Source: Methylobacterium sp. UNC378MF (GTDB lineage: Bacteria; Pseudomonadota; Alphaproteobacteria; Rhizobiales; Beijerinckiaceae). Taken from it: 64,000 bases of DNA. Positions 25,798 through 33,684 of this stretch are shown piece after piece. The notes below the pieces were generated by a model. The model did not search any database. It was not told where the DNA came from and saw only the letters and a list, made by a program, of their open reading frames with translations. The position numbers and the translations under genes were made by a program. The stretch is from NCBI RefSeq assembly GCF_900103195.1, contig NZ_FMWU01000017.1, positions 62,001 to 126,000 of the forward strand, written 5' to 3'. Within the stretch, counting starts at the first letter, position 1. Every line of letters starts with the position of its first letter.

Positions 25798-26511
25798 TCA
25801 ATCCTCTTCCTGAGTGTCCCGCAAACCACCGCGGTCCATGATGAACTCGGCGGCCTCGCGAATGTCCGCCGCGATGGCGGCAGCGGCGGCGGCGGCATCG
25901 CGATCCTCAATGGCCGCCAGAGCCTCAGCGTGTCGCCGCAGCGCGAAACCCTGGAGCAGCCGCTCCGGATGGACGCGCAGGTCCAGGTTGATGACCGGAC
26001 CGGCCTTCAGCCAGAGTCGGGCGATGATCTCCTGCAGTGGACCGAGGCCGCAGGCGCCATAGATCGCGAAATGCAGGTCGCGATTGAGCTGAACGGCGCG
26101 GGTCCTGTCTGGTTTCGTCGCCTCGGCCTCCGCCCGGAATGCCGCCTCGGCACGCCGGATCGTCGCAAGCTCCTCGGCCGTCCGACGCTCGGCGGCACGG
26201 GCGACCGCAATCCCCTCCACCGCGATGCGGGTCTCGGCCAATGCGCGGAAGGCGGCCGCACTCATGACCGGTACCCGGATCACCCGGTTCGGGGCCACTT
26301 CCAACACGCCGTCCGCTGCAAGGCGGCTGACCGCCTCGCGGACCGGCATCACCGAGACGCCCAGTGCCGCCGCGCTCTGGCGCAGGGAAAGGCGGTCGCC
26401 CGGTGCCAACCGCCCGGAAGCAAGGAGGTCTGCCAGAGCCTCGTAGACCGTTTCGGACAGGGTCCGCCGTTCGAGCTGGGGCAGTTCAGCCAGGGCTGAG
26501 GTGGAATTCAT
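25798..26511 (-). CDS. GntR family (FCD) transcriptional regulator of the catabolic island
   Basis: The 237-residue protein has a winged helix-turn-helix (RLSLRQSAAALGVSVMPVREAVSRL, about residues 37-62) and an FCD effector domain rich in alanine and arginine. It is divergent from the Liv-type transporter/BKACE operon and co-directional with the SDR 2 bases downstream. A perfect 12-bp palindrome in the shared promoter region is its probable operator. The effector is likely a hydroxy- or keto-acid of the pathway, by family precedent. Confidence 0.9.
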   Translation of the reverse strand: MNSTSALAELPQLERRTLSETVYEALADLLASGRLAPGDRLSLRQSAAALGVSVMPVREAVSRLAADGVLEVAPNRVIRVPVMSAAAFRALAETRIAVEGIAVARAAERRTAEELATIRRAEAAFRAEAEATKPDRTRAVQLNRDLHFAIYGACGLGPLQEIIARLWLKAGPVINLDLRVHPERLLQGFALRRHAEALAAIEDRDAAAAAAAIAADIREAAEFIMDRGGLRDTQEED

Positions 26512-26534
26512 ATGCCGACACTAGACGGAACTGG

Positions 26535-26564
26535 CACTATCGCGCTAGTGATCTGTGATCACAG
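26535..26564. promoter_or_regulatory. Operator palindromes between gntR and the Liv-type operon
   Basis: CTGTGATCACAG (26553-26564) is a perfect 12-bp palindrome. Immediately before it, CACTA (26535-26539) and TAGTG (26546-26550) form a second inverted repeat with a 6-base spacer. Both lie in the 119-base region between the divergent GntR (25798-26511) and the binding-protein gene. Position and symmetry make this a strong candidate GntR operator. Confidence 0.6.
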
Positions 26565-26630
26565 TTTGGGTGAGGGCCGCCAGAGCCCGTGACAACAACC
26601 CGGCTTGAGGAAACGTACGGGAGCGGAACG

Positions 26631-27890
26631 ATGACGGACCGGTTTGGGGATTCCCTTTCTCGCCGCAGCCTTCTGAGAGCCGGTGGTGCCGCGCTGCTCG
26701 CGCCGGCTTTGGCCAGCCCGGCCCTTTCGCAGGGGCAGTCGGATGTGATCCGCATCGGCCATCTGACGCCGCGCACGGGCTTCCTCGGTCCGCTCGGCGA
26801 GTTCGCCATGCAGGCGGCTCAACTGGCCATCGAGGAAATCAATGCCACCGGCGGCATCGCGGGACGGAAGGTCGAGTTGCTGTCCGAGGACAGCGTCAAC
26901 CCGCAGACCGCGTCGGCCAAGGCCGAACGCATGATCCAGCGCGACCGCGTCGCCTGCCTCGTCGGCGAGATCAATTCGGCCTCTGCGCTGGCCATCAGCC
27001 AGGTGGCGCAGCGCGAAAAGGTCCTGTTCATCAACACCGGAGCCAATTCGGACGCCCTGCGCGGGTCCGATTGCAAGCGCTTCATGTTCCACGTCGAAGC
27101 GCAGAACACCATGATGGTGCGCGCCTGCGGACGGGCCCTTCTCGATCGCGGGCTGATCAAGGGCCGGAAGGTCTACGCGCTCACCGCCGACTACGCCTTC
27201 GGCCACGACCTGCTGAAGCAGGCGAAGAAGTACTTCGCTGCGCACGACGCGACCCTGGTGGGCGAAGATCTGATCCCGACCGAACTCACGGATTTCTCGC
27301 CGTTCCTGTTGAAGCTTCGCCAAGCTAAGCCGGACCTCGTAATCTGCAATCTTGCGGGAGCGCAGATCACCAACTTCCTCAAGCAGTTCAGTGAGTTCGG
27401 GCTGCCTTTCCCCGTCGCCGGGTTCGGCTTCGACACGGCGCTCGCCTGGGGCGCGGGGCCCGGCAACTTCCTCGGCACGTGGCCGGTGATCTGGCATCAC
27501 CAGATCGACTCGCCCTCGGCCAAGAAGTTCGTGGCGGCCTTCAAGGCCAAGTACAAGAAGCCGCCGGAGAACCAGGGCTGGGGTGACTATACGGCGATGA
27601 AGATCGTCGCCCAATCCATGAACGAGCTGAAGACGACCGAGTCGATCAAGGTCGTGGAGCACCTGGAATCCGGCGCCAAGTTCGACATCGCCAAGGTCCG
27701 TGAGGGCTATTTCCGCCCCTGGGACCACGAGCTGATGCAGGAGATGTTCGCGATCACGGCCCTGCCGGCCGATCAGGTCAAGAATCCCTACGACATCTTC
27801 TCCTCGACCGGGCCGCTGCCCGGTCCCGATGAGAGCCTGGAAGTGCTCGCCACGACGCGCGAAGAGAACGCCTGCACGTTCCCGGTGTGA
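26631..27890 (+). CDS. Liv-type ABC transporter periplasmic binding protein
   Basis: The 419-residue protein has a twin-arginine-like signal (SRRSLLRAGG, cleavage near ALSQG) and a type I periplasmic binding fold of the branched-chain amino acid family (IRIGHLTPRTGFLGPLG onward, ADYAFGHDLL in the middle). In catabolic clusters such proteins often bind aromatic acids, amides, short acids or other non-amino-acid ligands. The ATG at 26631 follows GGGAGCGG; an in-frame GTG 42 bases upstream is less likely. It is the first gene of a five-gene operon with LivH, the LivMGF fusion, a 3-hydroxyacid dehydrogenase and BKACE. Confidence 0.92.
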   Translation: MTDRFGDSLSRRSLLRAGGAALLAPALASPALSQGQSDVIRIGHLTPRTGFLGPLGEFAMQAAQLAIEEINATGGIAGRKVELLSEDSVNPQTASAKAERMIQRDRVACLVGEINSASALAISQVAQREKVLFINTGANSDALRGSDCKRFMFHVEAQNTMMVRACGRALLDRGLIKGRKVYALTADYAFGHDLLKQAKKYFAAHDATLVGEDLIPTELTDFSPFLLKLRQAKPDLVICNLAGAQITNFLKQFSEFGLPFPVAGFGFDTALAWGAGPGNFLGTWPVIWHHQIDSPSAKKFVAAFKAKYKKPPENQGWGDYTAMKIVAQSMNELKTTESIKVVEHLESGAKFDIAKVREGYFRPWDHELMQEMFAITALPADQVKNPYDIFSSTGPLPGPDESLEVLATTREENACTFPV

Positions 27891-27897
27891 GGCGGCG

Positions 27898-28773
27898 ATG
27901 CAGCTCGTCTTTATCCTGGAGCAGGTGCTCAACGGCCTGCTGATCGGCGTCCAATACCTGCTGATCGCTCTCGGCCTGTCGCTGATCTTCAGCCTGGGCG
28001 GGATCGTGAATCTCGCTCACGGCGCGTTCTACGCGATCGGCGCCTACCTGACGGTGCTGCTGACGCCAACAATTGGCTTCGGCGGCGCGCTGGTCGCCTC
28101 ACCCCTGGTAGTCGGCGTGCTCGGCCTCCTCATCGAGCGCTTCCTGCTGCGGCGCTTCTACCGGGGCGACCCGACGCTCGCATTGCTGCTCACCTTCGGG
28201 CTCGCCATGGTAGCCGAGCAGGCGCTGCGGATGGCCTTCGGGGCGGCGCCTGTGCCGTTCGGAATCCCGCCGTGGCTGCGCGGGCAAGTCTTCATCGGCG
28301 ACCTGATCTACTCGCGCTATCGGCTCTCGATCCTGGTGGTGGCGCTGGCCTGCGTCGCGTGCCTGTGGCTACTCCTGACCCGCACGAGCTTCGGCCGCGT
28401 GGTCCGGGCCGGCGTGCAGAACCCCGACATGGTCGCGGCACTGGGGATCTCGCTCCGGCCCTACATGACCGCGGTTGTGACGATCGCGGTCGGGCTCGCC
28501 GCCCTCGCCGGGACCATGATGGCGCCGGTGACCGGTGTCCATCCGGCTATGGGTGCCGAGATCCTCACCTTCGCCTTCGTGGTGGTGGTGATCGGCGGCC
28601 TCGGGTCCTTCTGGGGTGTGGTGTTCGCCGCGCTGATCGTGGGCGTCGTCCGGGGCCTGACCGCCTACGCCTATCCGCCGGCCACGGAGGCGGCCGTCTA
28701 CGCCCTCATGGTGCTGGTCCTGATGCTGCGCCCGCGCGGCCTGTTCGGCGAGCACATCGCCCGGTTCGAGTGA
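27898..28773 (+). CDS. livH: Branched-chain amino acid-type ABC permease (LivH)
   Basis: The 291-residue inner-membrane protein has about eight segments and LivH landmarks: GLLIGVQYLLIALGLSLIF, NLAHGAFYAIGAY, and the C-terminal VVIGGLGSFWG. It forms half of the translocation channel; the other half is the LivM part of the next gene. It starts 7 bases after the binding-protein stop, at the ATG at 27898 after a short GGCGGCG stretch. The ligand is set by the binding protein and is not known. Confidence 0.93.
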   Translation: MQLVFILEQVLNGLLIGVQYLLIALGLSLIFSLGGIVNLAHGAFYAIGAYLTVLLTPTIGFGGALVASPLVVGVLGLLIERFLLRRFYRGDPTLALLLTFGLAMVAEQALRMAFGAAPVPFGIPPWLRGQVFIGDLIYSRYRLSILVVALACVACLWLLLTRTSFGRVVRAGVQNPDMVAALGISLRPYMTAVVTIAVGLAALAGTMMAPVTGVHPAMGAEILTFAFVVVVIGGLGSFWGVVFAALIVGVVRGLTAYAYPPATEAAVYALMVLVLMLRPRGLFGEHIARFE

Positions 28774-28787
28774 GCGGAGAGCGTCCC

Positions 28788-31346
28788 ATGTCCGGAACCG
28801 CCGAGCCGCTGCCGCTCGCCCTGCCGCAGCGCGGCCTGATCCTGCGCGAGAGCCGCCAGCTCTGGGCGGCTCTGGCCGCCCTCATCGTCCTGCCCTTCGC
28901 TCTCGACGCGATCGGCCTGACACTGATCACCGCCACCGACGTGGTGATCTTCGCCCTGGCCGTGCTGGGTCTCAACATCCTGGTCGGCTGGACCGGCCTG
29001 ACCTCGTTCGGGCACGGCGCGTGGTTCGGCATCGGCGCCTACGCGGTGGCGATCCTCCAGACCCGGCTGTTCCCGGGCGACATGGCGCTGCCGCTGATCG
29101 GCGCGCTGGCGATCAGCGCGCTCGCGGCCGTGGTGGCCGGCGGGCTGATCCTTCGGCGACGGGGCGTCTACTTCTCGCTGTTGACGCTGGCCTTCACGGC
29201 GATGCTTTACGCCATCGCGTTCCGCTGGACCGACCTGACCGGCGGCGAGAACGGCATCGGCAACCTGCACCGCTGGGCGACGCTTCAGGAGCCGGGCGCC
29301 TACTACGCCGCGGTGTCAGGCATCGCCTTCGTTGTGCTGGTCGGGTTGTGGCGCTTCCGCCGCTCGCCGATGGGTAGTGTGCTCGTGGCCATCCGCGAGA
29401 ACGAGCAGCGCGCCGGCTTCCTGGGCTACGCCACCAACCGCTACAAGCTCGCGGCCTTCGTGATCTCGGCGACGATCACCGGGCTCGCCGGCGCGCTCTC
29501 CGCCTACAGCCATCGCTTCACATCGGCCGACCCGATCTCCATCGCGTTCTCGGGCGAATTGCTCGCCATGGTGGTGATCGGCGGGATGCGCTCGTTCCTC
29601 GGGCCGGCGCTCGGCGCCCTGTTCTACATTCTGTTCCGCGAGTTCCTGTCGATCTACACGGCCGACTGGCTGCTCTATTTCGGCCTTCTCTTCGTCGCCT
29701 TCATCGTCTTCTCGCCGGACGGGCTCGTCGGCATCGTGGCGCGGCTGCTGAAGCCCTTCCGGAGAGTCCCCGCCGAAGGCGCCGCCATGTCGGCGCGCCG
29801 GGCCGGCGCGTCGGGGCGGGTCCCGGCACGCTTCATCGCGGAGGGGCGCACCGAGGGACCGGTCCTTGTCGCCGACGATATCAGGAAGAGCTTCGGCCCC
29901 GTGGCGGCGGTGCGCGGCGTGTCCTTCGCGGTGGCCGACCGGACGCTGCACGCCCTGATCGGTCCGAACGGCGCCGGCAAGACCACGGCTTTCAACCTGC
30001 TCTCCGGGATGTTCCGACCGAGCGGCGGCAGCATCCGCCTCGACGGGCGCGAGATCGCGGGCCTCGAGCCGCACGCGATCACGCGGGCCGGCCTTGGCCG
30101 CTCGTTCCAGATCACCAACCTGTTCCCGGGCTTGTCGGTGGAGGAAAATATCCGTCTTGCGGTCCAGGCGCGGCACGCGGCGCATTTCAGCCCCTGGCGG
30201 GATGCCCTTTCGATCCGCGAGGTCACAGACGACACCGCCGAACTGCTGCGCTGGACCGGCCTCGCCGGCATCGAGCGGGCCGAGGCCGGCAGCCTGTCCT
30301 ACGGAGGCCAGCGGCTCCTCGATATGGGGCTGGCGCTGGCGACCCGCCCCCGCGTGCTCCTCCTCGACGAGCCCCTGGCCGGCCTCGCCGCAGCCGAGCG
30401 CGAGCGCGTCGGCGACCTGATCAAGGCGCTGTCGGCCGATATCCCGGTGCTGCTGGTGGAGCATGATATCGACCGCGTGTTCCGCCTCGCCGACCGGGTC
30501 ACCGTGATGGCCGACGGCGCCGTGCTCGTCGACGGATCGGTCGCCGACGCCCGGGACGACGCCCGCGTGCAGGCGGTCTATCTGGGCTCCGGCGCTGCGG
30601 CGATCGCTGCGAAGCCCCGTACCAGTGCCGCTGAGGCCGAGTCCCTGCTCGCCATGGAGGATGTCGACACCTTCTATGGCAAGTCGCACATCCTCAACGG
30701 GGTGAACCTCGGGGTGCGTCGCGGCGAGGTCGTGGCCTTGCTCGGCCGCAACGGCGCCGGCAAGTCGACGCTGCTGAAGACCTTGATCGGCACCGCGCCG
30801 CCGGCCGCCGGCCGCATCGTGCTCGGCGGCAAGAACATCGCCGGTCTGTCGCCGGACCGGATCGCCCGTCTCGGCATCGGCTACGTGCCGCAAGGCCGGG
30901 CGCTGTTCGCAGGCATGAGCGTCGCCGAGAATCTCGGCCTCGGCCGACTGCGGCGGCTCACCGGTGCCGGGATCCACTGGGACGAAGACAAGGTCTTGGA
31001 GTTCTTCCCGCGGCTCAAGGAACGATGGAACGTCGATGCCGCGCGCCTCTCGGGCGGCGAGCAGCAGATGGTGGCGGTGGCGCGCGCCCTGTCGGGCGAC
31101 ACCCGGCTCCTCCTCCTCGACGAGCCGTTCGAAGGCCTGTCGCCGGCGGTGACGGAGGAGCTGTTCGAGGCCTTCGACCGTCTGCGCCGGGAGATCGCGA
31201 TCATTCTGGTGGATCACCACCTCGACCTCGCTTTGGCGCTCTCCGACCGCACCGTGGCGCTGGAGCGGGGCAGCGTGCAGTGGACGGGAGAATCGCGCCA
31301 CCTGCGCGAGGATCAAGACCTCAGGCGAAAGGTGCTTTGGCTATGA
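28788..31346 (+). CDS. Triple fusion LivM permease - LivG ATPase - LivF ATPase
   Basis: One uninterrupted 852-residue frame encodes three parts of a Liv-type importer. Residues 1-320 are the LivM permease (LNILVGWTGLTSFGHGAWFG; VVIGGMRSFLGP). Residues about 360-605 are a LivG ATPase with Walker A GPNGAGKTT at 392-400, signature LSYGGQ at 503-508 and a LLLDEP Walker B. Residues about 620-852 are a LivF ATPase with Walker A GRNGAGKST at 653-661, signature LSGGEQ at 754-759 and LLLDEP. No stop or frameshift breaks the frame, and both ATPases look intact. The ATG at 28788 lies 14 bases after the livH stop. The 3' end overlaps the next gene (ATGA). Confidence 0.93.
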   Translation: MSGTAEPLPLALPQRGLILRESRQLWAALAALIVLPFALDAIGLTLITATDVVIFALAVLGLNILVGWTGLTSFGHGAWFGIGAYAVAILQTRLFPGDMALPLIGALAISALAAVVAGGLILRRRGVYFSLLTLAFTAMLYAIAFRWTDLTGGENGIGNLHRWATLQEPGAYYAAVSGIAFVVLVGLWRFRRSPMGSVLVAIRENEQRAGFLGYATNRYKLAAFVISATITGLAGALSAYSHRFTSADPISIAFSGELLAMVVIGGMRSFLGPALGALFYILFREFLSIYTADWLLYFGLLFVAFIVFSPDGLVGIVARLLKPFRRVPAEGAAMSARRAGASGRVPARFIAEGRTEGPVLVADDIRKSFGPVAAVRGVSFAVADRTLHALIGPNGAGKTTAFNLLSGMFRPSGGSIRLDGREIAGLEPHAITRAGLGRSFQITNLFPGLSVEENIRLAVQARHAAHFSPWRDALSIREVTDDTAELLRWTGLAGIERAEAGSLSYGGQRLLDMGLALATRPRVLLLDEPLAGLAAAERERVGDLIKALSADIPVLLVEHDIDRVFRLADRVTVMADGAVLVDGSVADARDDARVQAVYLGSGAAAIAAKPRTSAAEAESLLAMEDVDTFYGKSHILNGVNLGVRRGEVVALLGRNGAGKSTLLKTLIGTAPPAAGRIVLGGKNIAGLSPDRIARLGIGYVPQGRALFAGMSVAENLGLGRLRRLTGAGIHWDEDKVLEFFPRLKERWNVDAARLSGGEQQMVAVARALSGDTRLLLLDEPFEGLSPAVTEELFEAFDRLRREIAIILVDHHLDLALALSDRTVALERGSVQWTGESRHLREDQDLRRKVLWL

Positions 31347-32266
31347 CCGAGAGCGTCGCGATCGTCGGCGCCGGCCTGATCGGCCGGGCCTGGGCGATGA
31401 TCTTTGCCCGCGCCGGCTGGGACGTGCGCCTGTTCGATGCCGCCGAAGGCGTCGCCGATGCCGCCGTGCCGCTCTGCGCCGAGGGCCTGCGGACGCTGGC
31501 GGAAAACGGCCTCTGCCCCGATCCGGAGGGCGCCGCGCGCCGCATCAAGGCTGCGCCGAATCTCGCCGTCGCCCTAGGCGGCGTCACCTTCGTGCAGGAG
31601 AACGGCCCGGAGCGGCTCGACGTGAAACGAAGCCTCTTCGCAGAACTCGACGCCCAGGCGCCGCAAGACGCGATCATCGCGTCCTCCTCCTCGGCGATCC
31701 GCTGCTCCCTGTTCACCGAGAGCCTGCCGGGCCGGGCACGTTGCCTGATCGGCCACCCGGTGAACCCGCCCCACCTGATCCCGCTGGTGGAGATCTCCGG
31801 CGCCCCCTGGACCGCACCGGACGTCCTATCGCGCGCAAGGGGGATCTACGAGCGTATCGGCCAGGTGCCGATCACCGTGCTCAAGGAGATCGAGGGCTTC
31901 ATCCTCAACCGGCTGCAGGGCGCCCTGCTGGCGGAAGCGTTCCGTCTCGCGTCCGAGGGCTACGTGACCCCGCAGGATCTCGACAAGACCGTCTCGGACG
32001 GGCTCGGCCTGCGCTGGAGCTTCATGGGCCCGTTCGAGACGATTGAGCTGAATGCGCCGGGCGGCATCGCAGATTACTGCGGGCGCTACACGGGCTTCTA
32101 CAAGAGTCTCGCCGCCGATCCGGCGCCGCCGAGCGTTTACGAGGCGCCGGCCACCGAGGCGATCCTGGCGAACTGGCAGGCCCCCGCCGACCTGCCCGCC
32201 CGCATGAACCGCCGCGACGCGCGGCTGGCGGCTTTACGGGCGCACAAGGCTTCACAGAAGGACTGA
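31343..32266 (+). CDS. CRYL1-like 3-hydroxyacyl-CoA dehydrogenase family protein (L-gulonate 3-dehydrogenase type)
   Basis: The 307-residue protein has an N-terminal Rossmann NAD domain (VGAGLIGRAWA, residues 8-18) and a C-terminal helical domain. The catalytic histidine is probably H138 in GHPVNPPH, and N189 in EGFILNRLQ is the expected partner. The HPVNPPHLIPLVE block and the DGLGLRWSFMGPFETIELNAPGG region resemble lambda-crystallin/L-gulonate 3-dehydrogenase more than fatty-acid enzymes or L-carnitine dehydrogenase, from memory. It should oxidise a 3-hydroxy acid, free or as CoA ester, to the 3-keto form. The start overlaps the transporter stop, and a BKACE gene follows 2 bases later, so its product is likely the BKACE substrate. 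Confidence 0.88.
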   Translation: MTESVAIVGAGLIGRAWAMIFARAGWDVRLFDAAEGVADAAVPLCAEGLRTLAENGLCPDPEGAARRIKAAPNLAVALGGVTFVQENGPERLDVKRSLFAELDAQAPQDAIIASSSSAIRCSLFTESLPGRARCLIGHPVNPPHLIPLVEISGAPWTAPDVLSRARGIYERIGQVPITVLKEIEGFILNRLQGALLAEAFRLASEGYVTPQDLDKTVSDGLGLRWSFMGPFETIELNAPGGIADYCGRYTGFYKSLAADPAPPSVYEAPATEAILANWQAPADLPARMNRRDARLAALRAHKASQKD

Positions 32267-32268
32267 GC

Positions 32269-33198
32269 ATGGCCTCACAGCGGAAAGTCATCATCACCTG
32301 CGCGGTGACGGGCGCGATCCACACGCCCAGCATGTCGCCGCATCTCCCAGTGACCCCCGAGGAGATCGCCGACGCCGCCATCGGCGCCGCCGAGGCGGGC
32401 GCCGCCATCGTGCACCTGCACGCCCGCAACCCCGAGAACGGCCAGCCCGACCAGTCGCCGGAGGCCTTCGCCAAGTTCCTGCCGGTGATCAAGCAGCGCT
32501 CCTCCTGCGTAGTGAATATCACCACCGGCGGCGCGCCGACCATGCCGATCGAGGAGCGGGTGCGCCCGGCTGCGACCTTCCAGCCTGAAGTCGCCTCGCT
32601 GAATCTCGGCTCGATGAATTTCGGCTTGTTCGGAATGCTCGACCGCTTCAAGGATCTGAAGCACCAGTGGGAGCGCGACTACCTCGGCAATAAGGACATC
32701 ATCTTCCGCAACACATTTGGGCAGATCGAGCACATCCTCACCACGTGCGGCCCCAACGGGACGCGGTTCGAGTTCGAGTGCTACGACACCGCGCATCTCT
32801 ACAACCTGAAATATTTTTTCGACCGTGGCCTCGTGCAGGCGCCGCTGTTCATCCAGACGGTGTTCGGCCTACAGGGCGGCATCGGCGCCCATCCGGACGA
32901 CGTGATGCACATGAAGCGCACTGCCGATCGGCTGTTCGGCGACCAGTACCGCTGGTCTGTGCTGGGGGCGGGCCGCAATCAGATGAACATCGCCGCCATG
33001 GCGGCCGCGATGGGCGGCAATGTCCGTGTCGGTCTGGAGGATAGCCTCTGGGACGGGCCGGGCAAGCTCGCGGAGACCAACGCCGCTCAGGTACGCCGCG
33101 TCCGTTCGATCATCGAGGGGCTGGGCCTGTCCGTGGCGTCGCCCGACGAGGCGCGCGAGATGCTGGCGCTGAAGGGGGGCGACAAGGTCGCGTTCTAG
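32269..33198 (+). CDS. Beta-keto acid cleavage enzyme (BKACE, DUF849)
   Basis: The 309-residue protein is a TIM-barrel BKACE. Metal-binding histidines are in VHLHARNP (H49 and H51). NITTGGAP, EFECYDTAHLYNLKYF and FGLQGGIGAHPDD follow the family order, as does the late GLEDSLWDGPG. BKACEs condense a beta-keto acid with acetyl-CoA and release acetoacetate plus a shortened acyl-CoA; different members act on 3-keto-5-aminohexanoate, dehydrocarnitine, 3-ketoadipate or other acids. Here the upstream CRYL1-like dehydrogenase would supply the keto acid. No thioesterase of the carnitine type is present, so carnitine is not favoured. It is the last gene of the operon. Confidence 0.93.
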   Translation: MASQRKVIITCAVTGAIHTPSMSPHLPVTPEEIADAAIGAAEAGAAIVHLHARNPENGQPDQSPEAFAKFLPVIKQRSSCVVNITTGGAPTMPIEERVRPAATFQPEVASLNLGSMNFGLFGMLDRFKDLKHQWERDYLGNKDIIFRNTFGQIEHILTTCGPNGTRFEFECYDTAHLYNLKYFFDRGLVQAPLFIQTVFGLQGGIGAHPDDVMHMKRTADRLFGDQYRWSVLGAGRNQMNIAAMAAAMGGNVRVGLEDSLWDGPGKLAETNAAQVRRVRSIIEGLGLSVASPDEAREMLALKGGDKVAF

Positions 33199-33219
33199 AG
33201 GCGCCGTCTTGTAAAAGAT

Positions 33220-33253
33220 GGACGATGGGTCGCGATGATGGGACGCATCGTCC
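33220..33253 (+). terminator. Terminator-like inverted repeat after BKACE
   Basis: GGACGATG (33220-33227) and CATCGTCC (33246-33253) form a perfect 8-bp inverted repeat with an 18-base loop, starting 21 bases past the BKACE stop. There is no T-run. It may end the five-gene operon or be an operator. Confidence 0.4.
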
Positions 33254-33391
33254 AAGGTCTGCTTACGTTCATGCACCCGTCCATCCGCGCGAGCGGAGCG
33301 AAGCAACCCGGTGTTGCGCGACATCGAAGATCATGCCGCCCCGGATTGTTTCGCTCAGCACGCAGAGACGGTCGAGATCACTGCGCCTCAT

Positions 33392-33673
33392 TCAAGGCTG
33401 GCCGAAGACCCGCTCCAGATCCGCCTGCGCGACGCCCTCGATCTCCAGGATCTTCAACCGACTCTGATCACCGGAGGCGATCCGGACCGCGCCGCGGCTG
33501 GTTTTGAGCGCCTTCGCGATCATCACCACCAGCGCCGCGTTCGCGGTCCCGTCCACCGGTGGAGCCGAGACACGGGCCTTCAGGTAGAACTGGCCCTTCT
33601 CGTCGCGGGCCCAACCCTCGATCGCGTCACGCCCGCCGCGGGGCGTCAGGCGGATTGCCAGCCGGATCGCCAC
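33392..33673 (-). CDS. DUF167 (YggU family) small protein
   Basis: The 93-residue protein matches the DUF167/YggU fold, with RLTPRGGRDAIEG at the start, KARVSAPPVDGTANAAL in the middle and GDQSRLKILEIEG near the end. The biochemical role of this widespread family is not settled. It lies 11 bases downstream of the GlcD-type flavoprotein gene on the same strand, as the last gene of a three-gene unit. It is probably a co-transcribed bystander. Confidence 0.9.
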   Translation of the reverse strand: MAIRLAIRLTPRGGRDAIEGWARDEKGQFYLKARVSAPPVDGTANAALVVMIAKALKTSRGAVRIASGDQSRLKILEIEGVAQADLERVFGQP

Positions 33674-33684
33674 CTCAAGAAAGC

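Noticed and set aside
28272..28787. Extension of the LivMGF fusion into livH
   Set aside because: The upstream part is livH in another frame; the ATG at 28788 gives a normal LivM N-terminus.
31343..33198. Assignment of the dehydrogenase/BKACE pair to carnitine degradation
   Set aside because: No betainyl-CoA thioesterase is present, and the dehydrogenase resembles CRYL1/L-gulonate dehydrogenase more than carnitine dehydrogenase.
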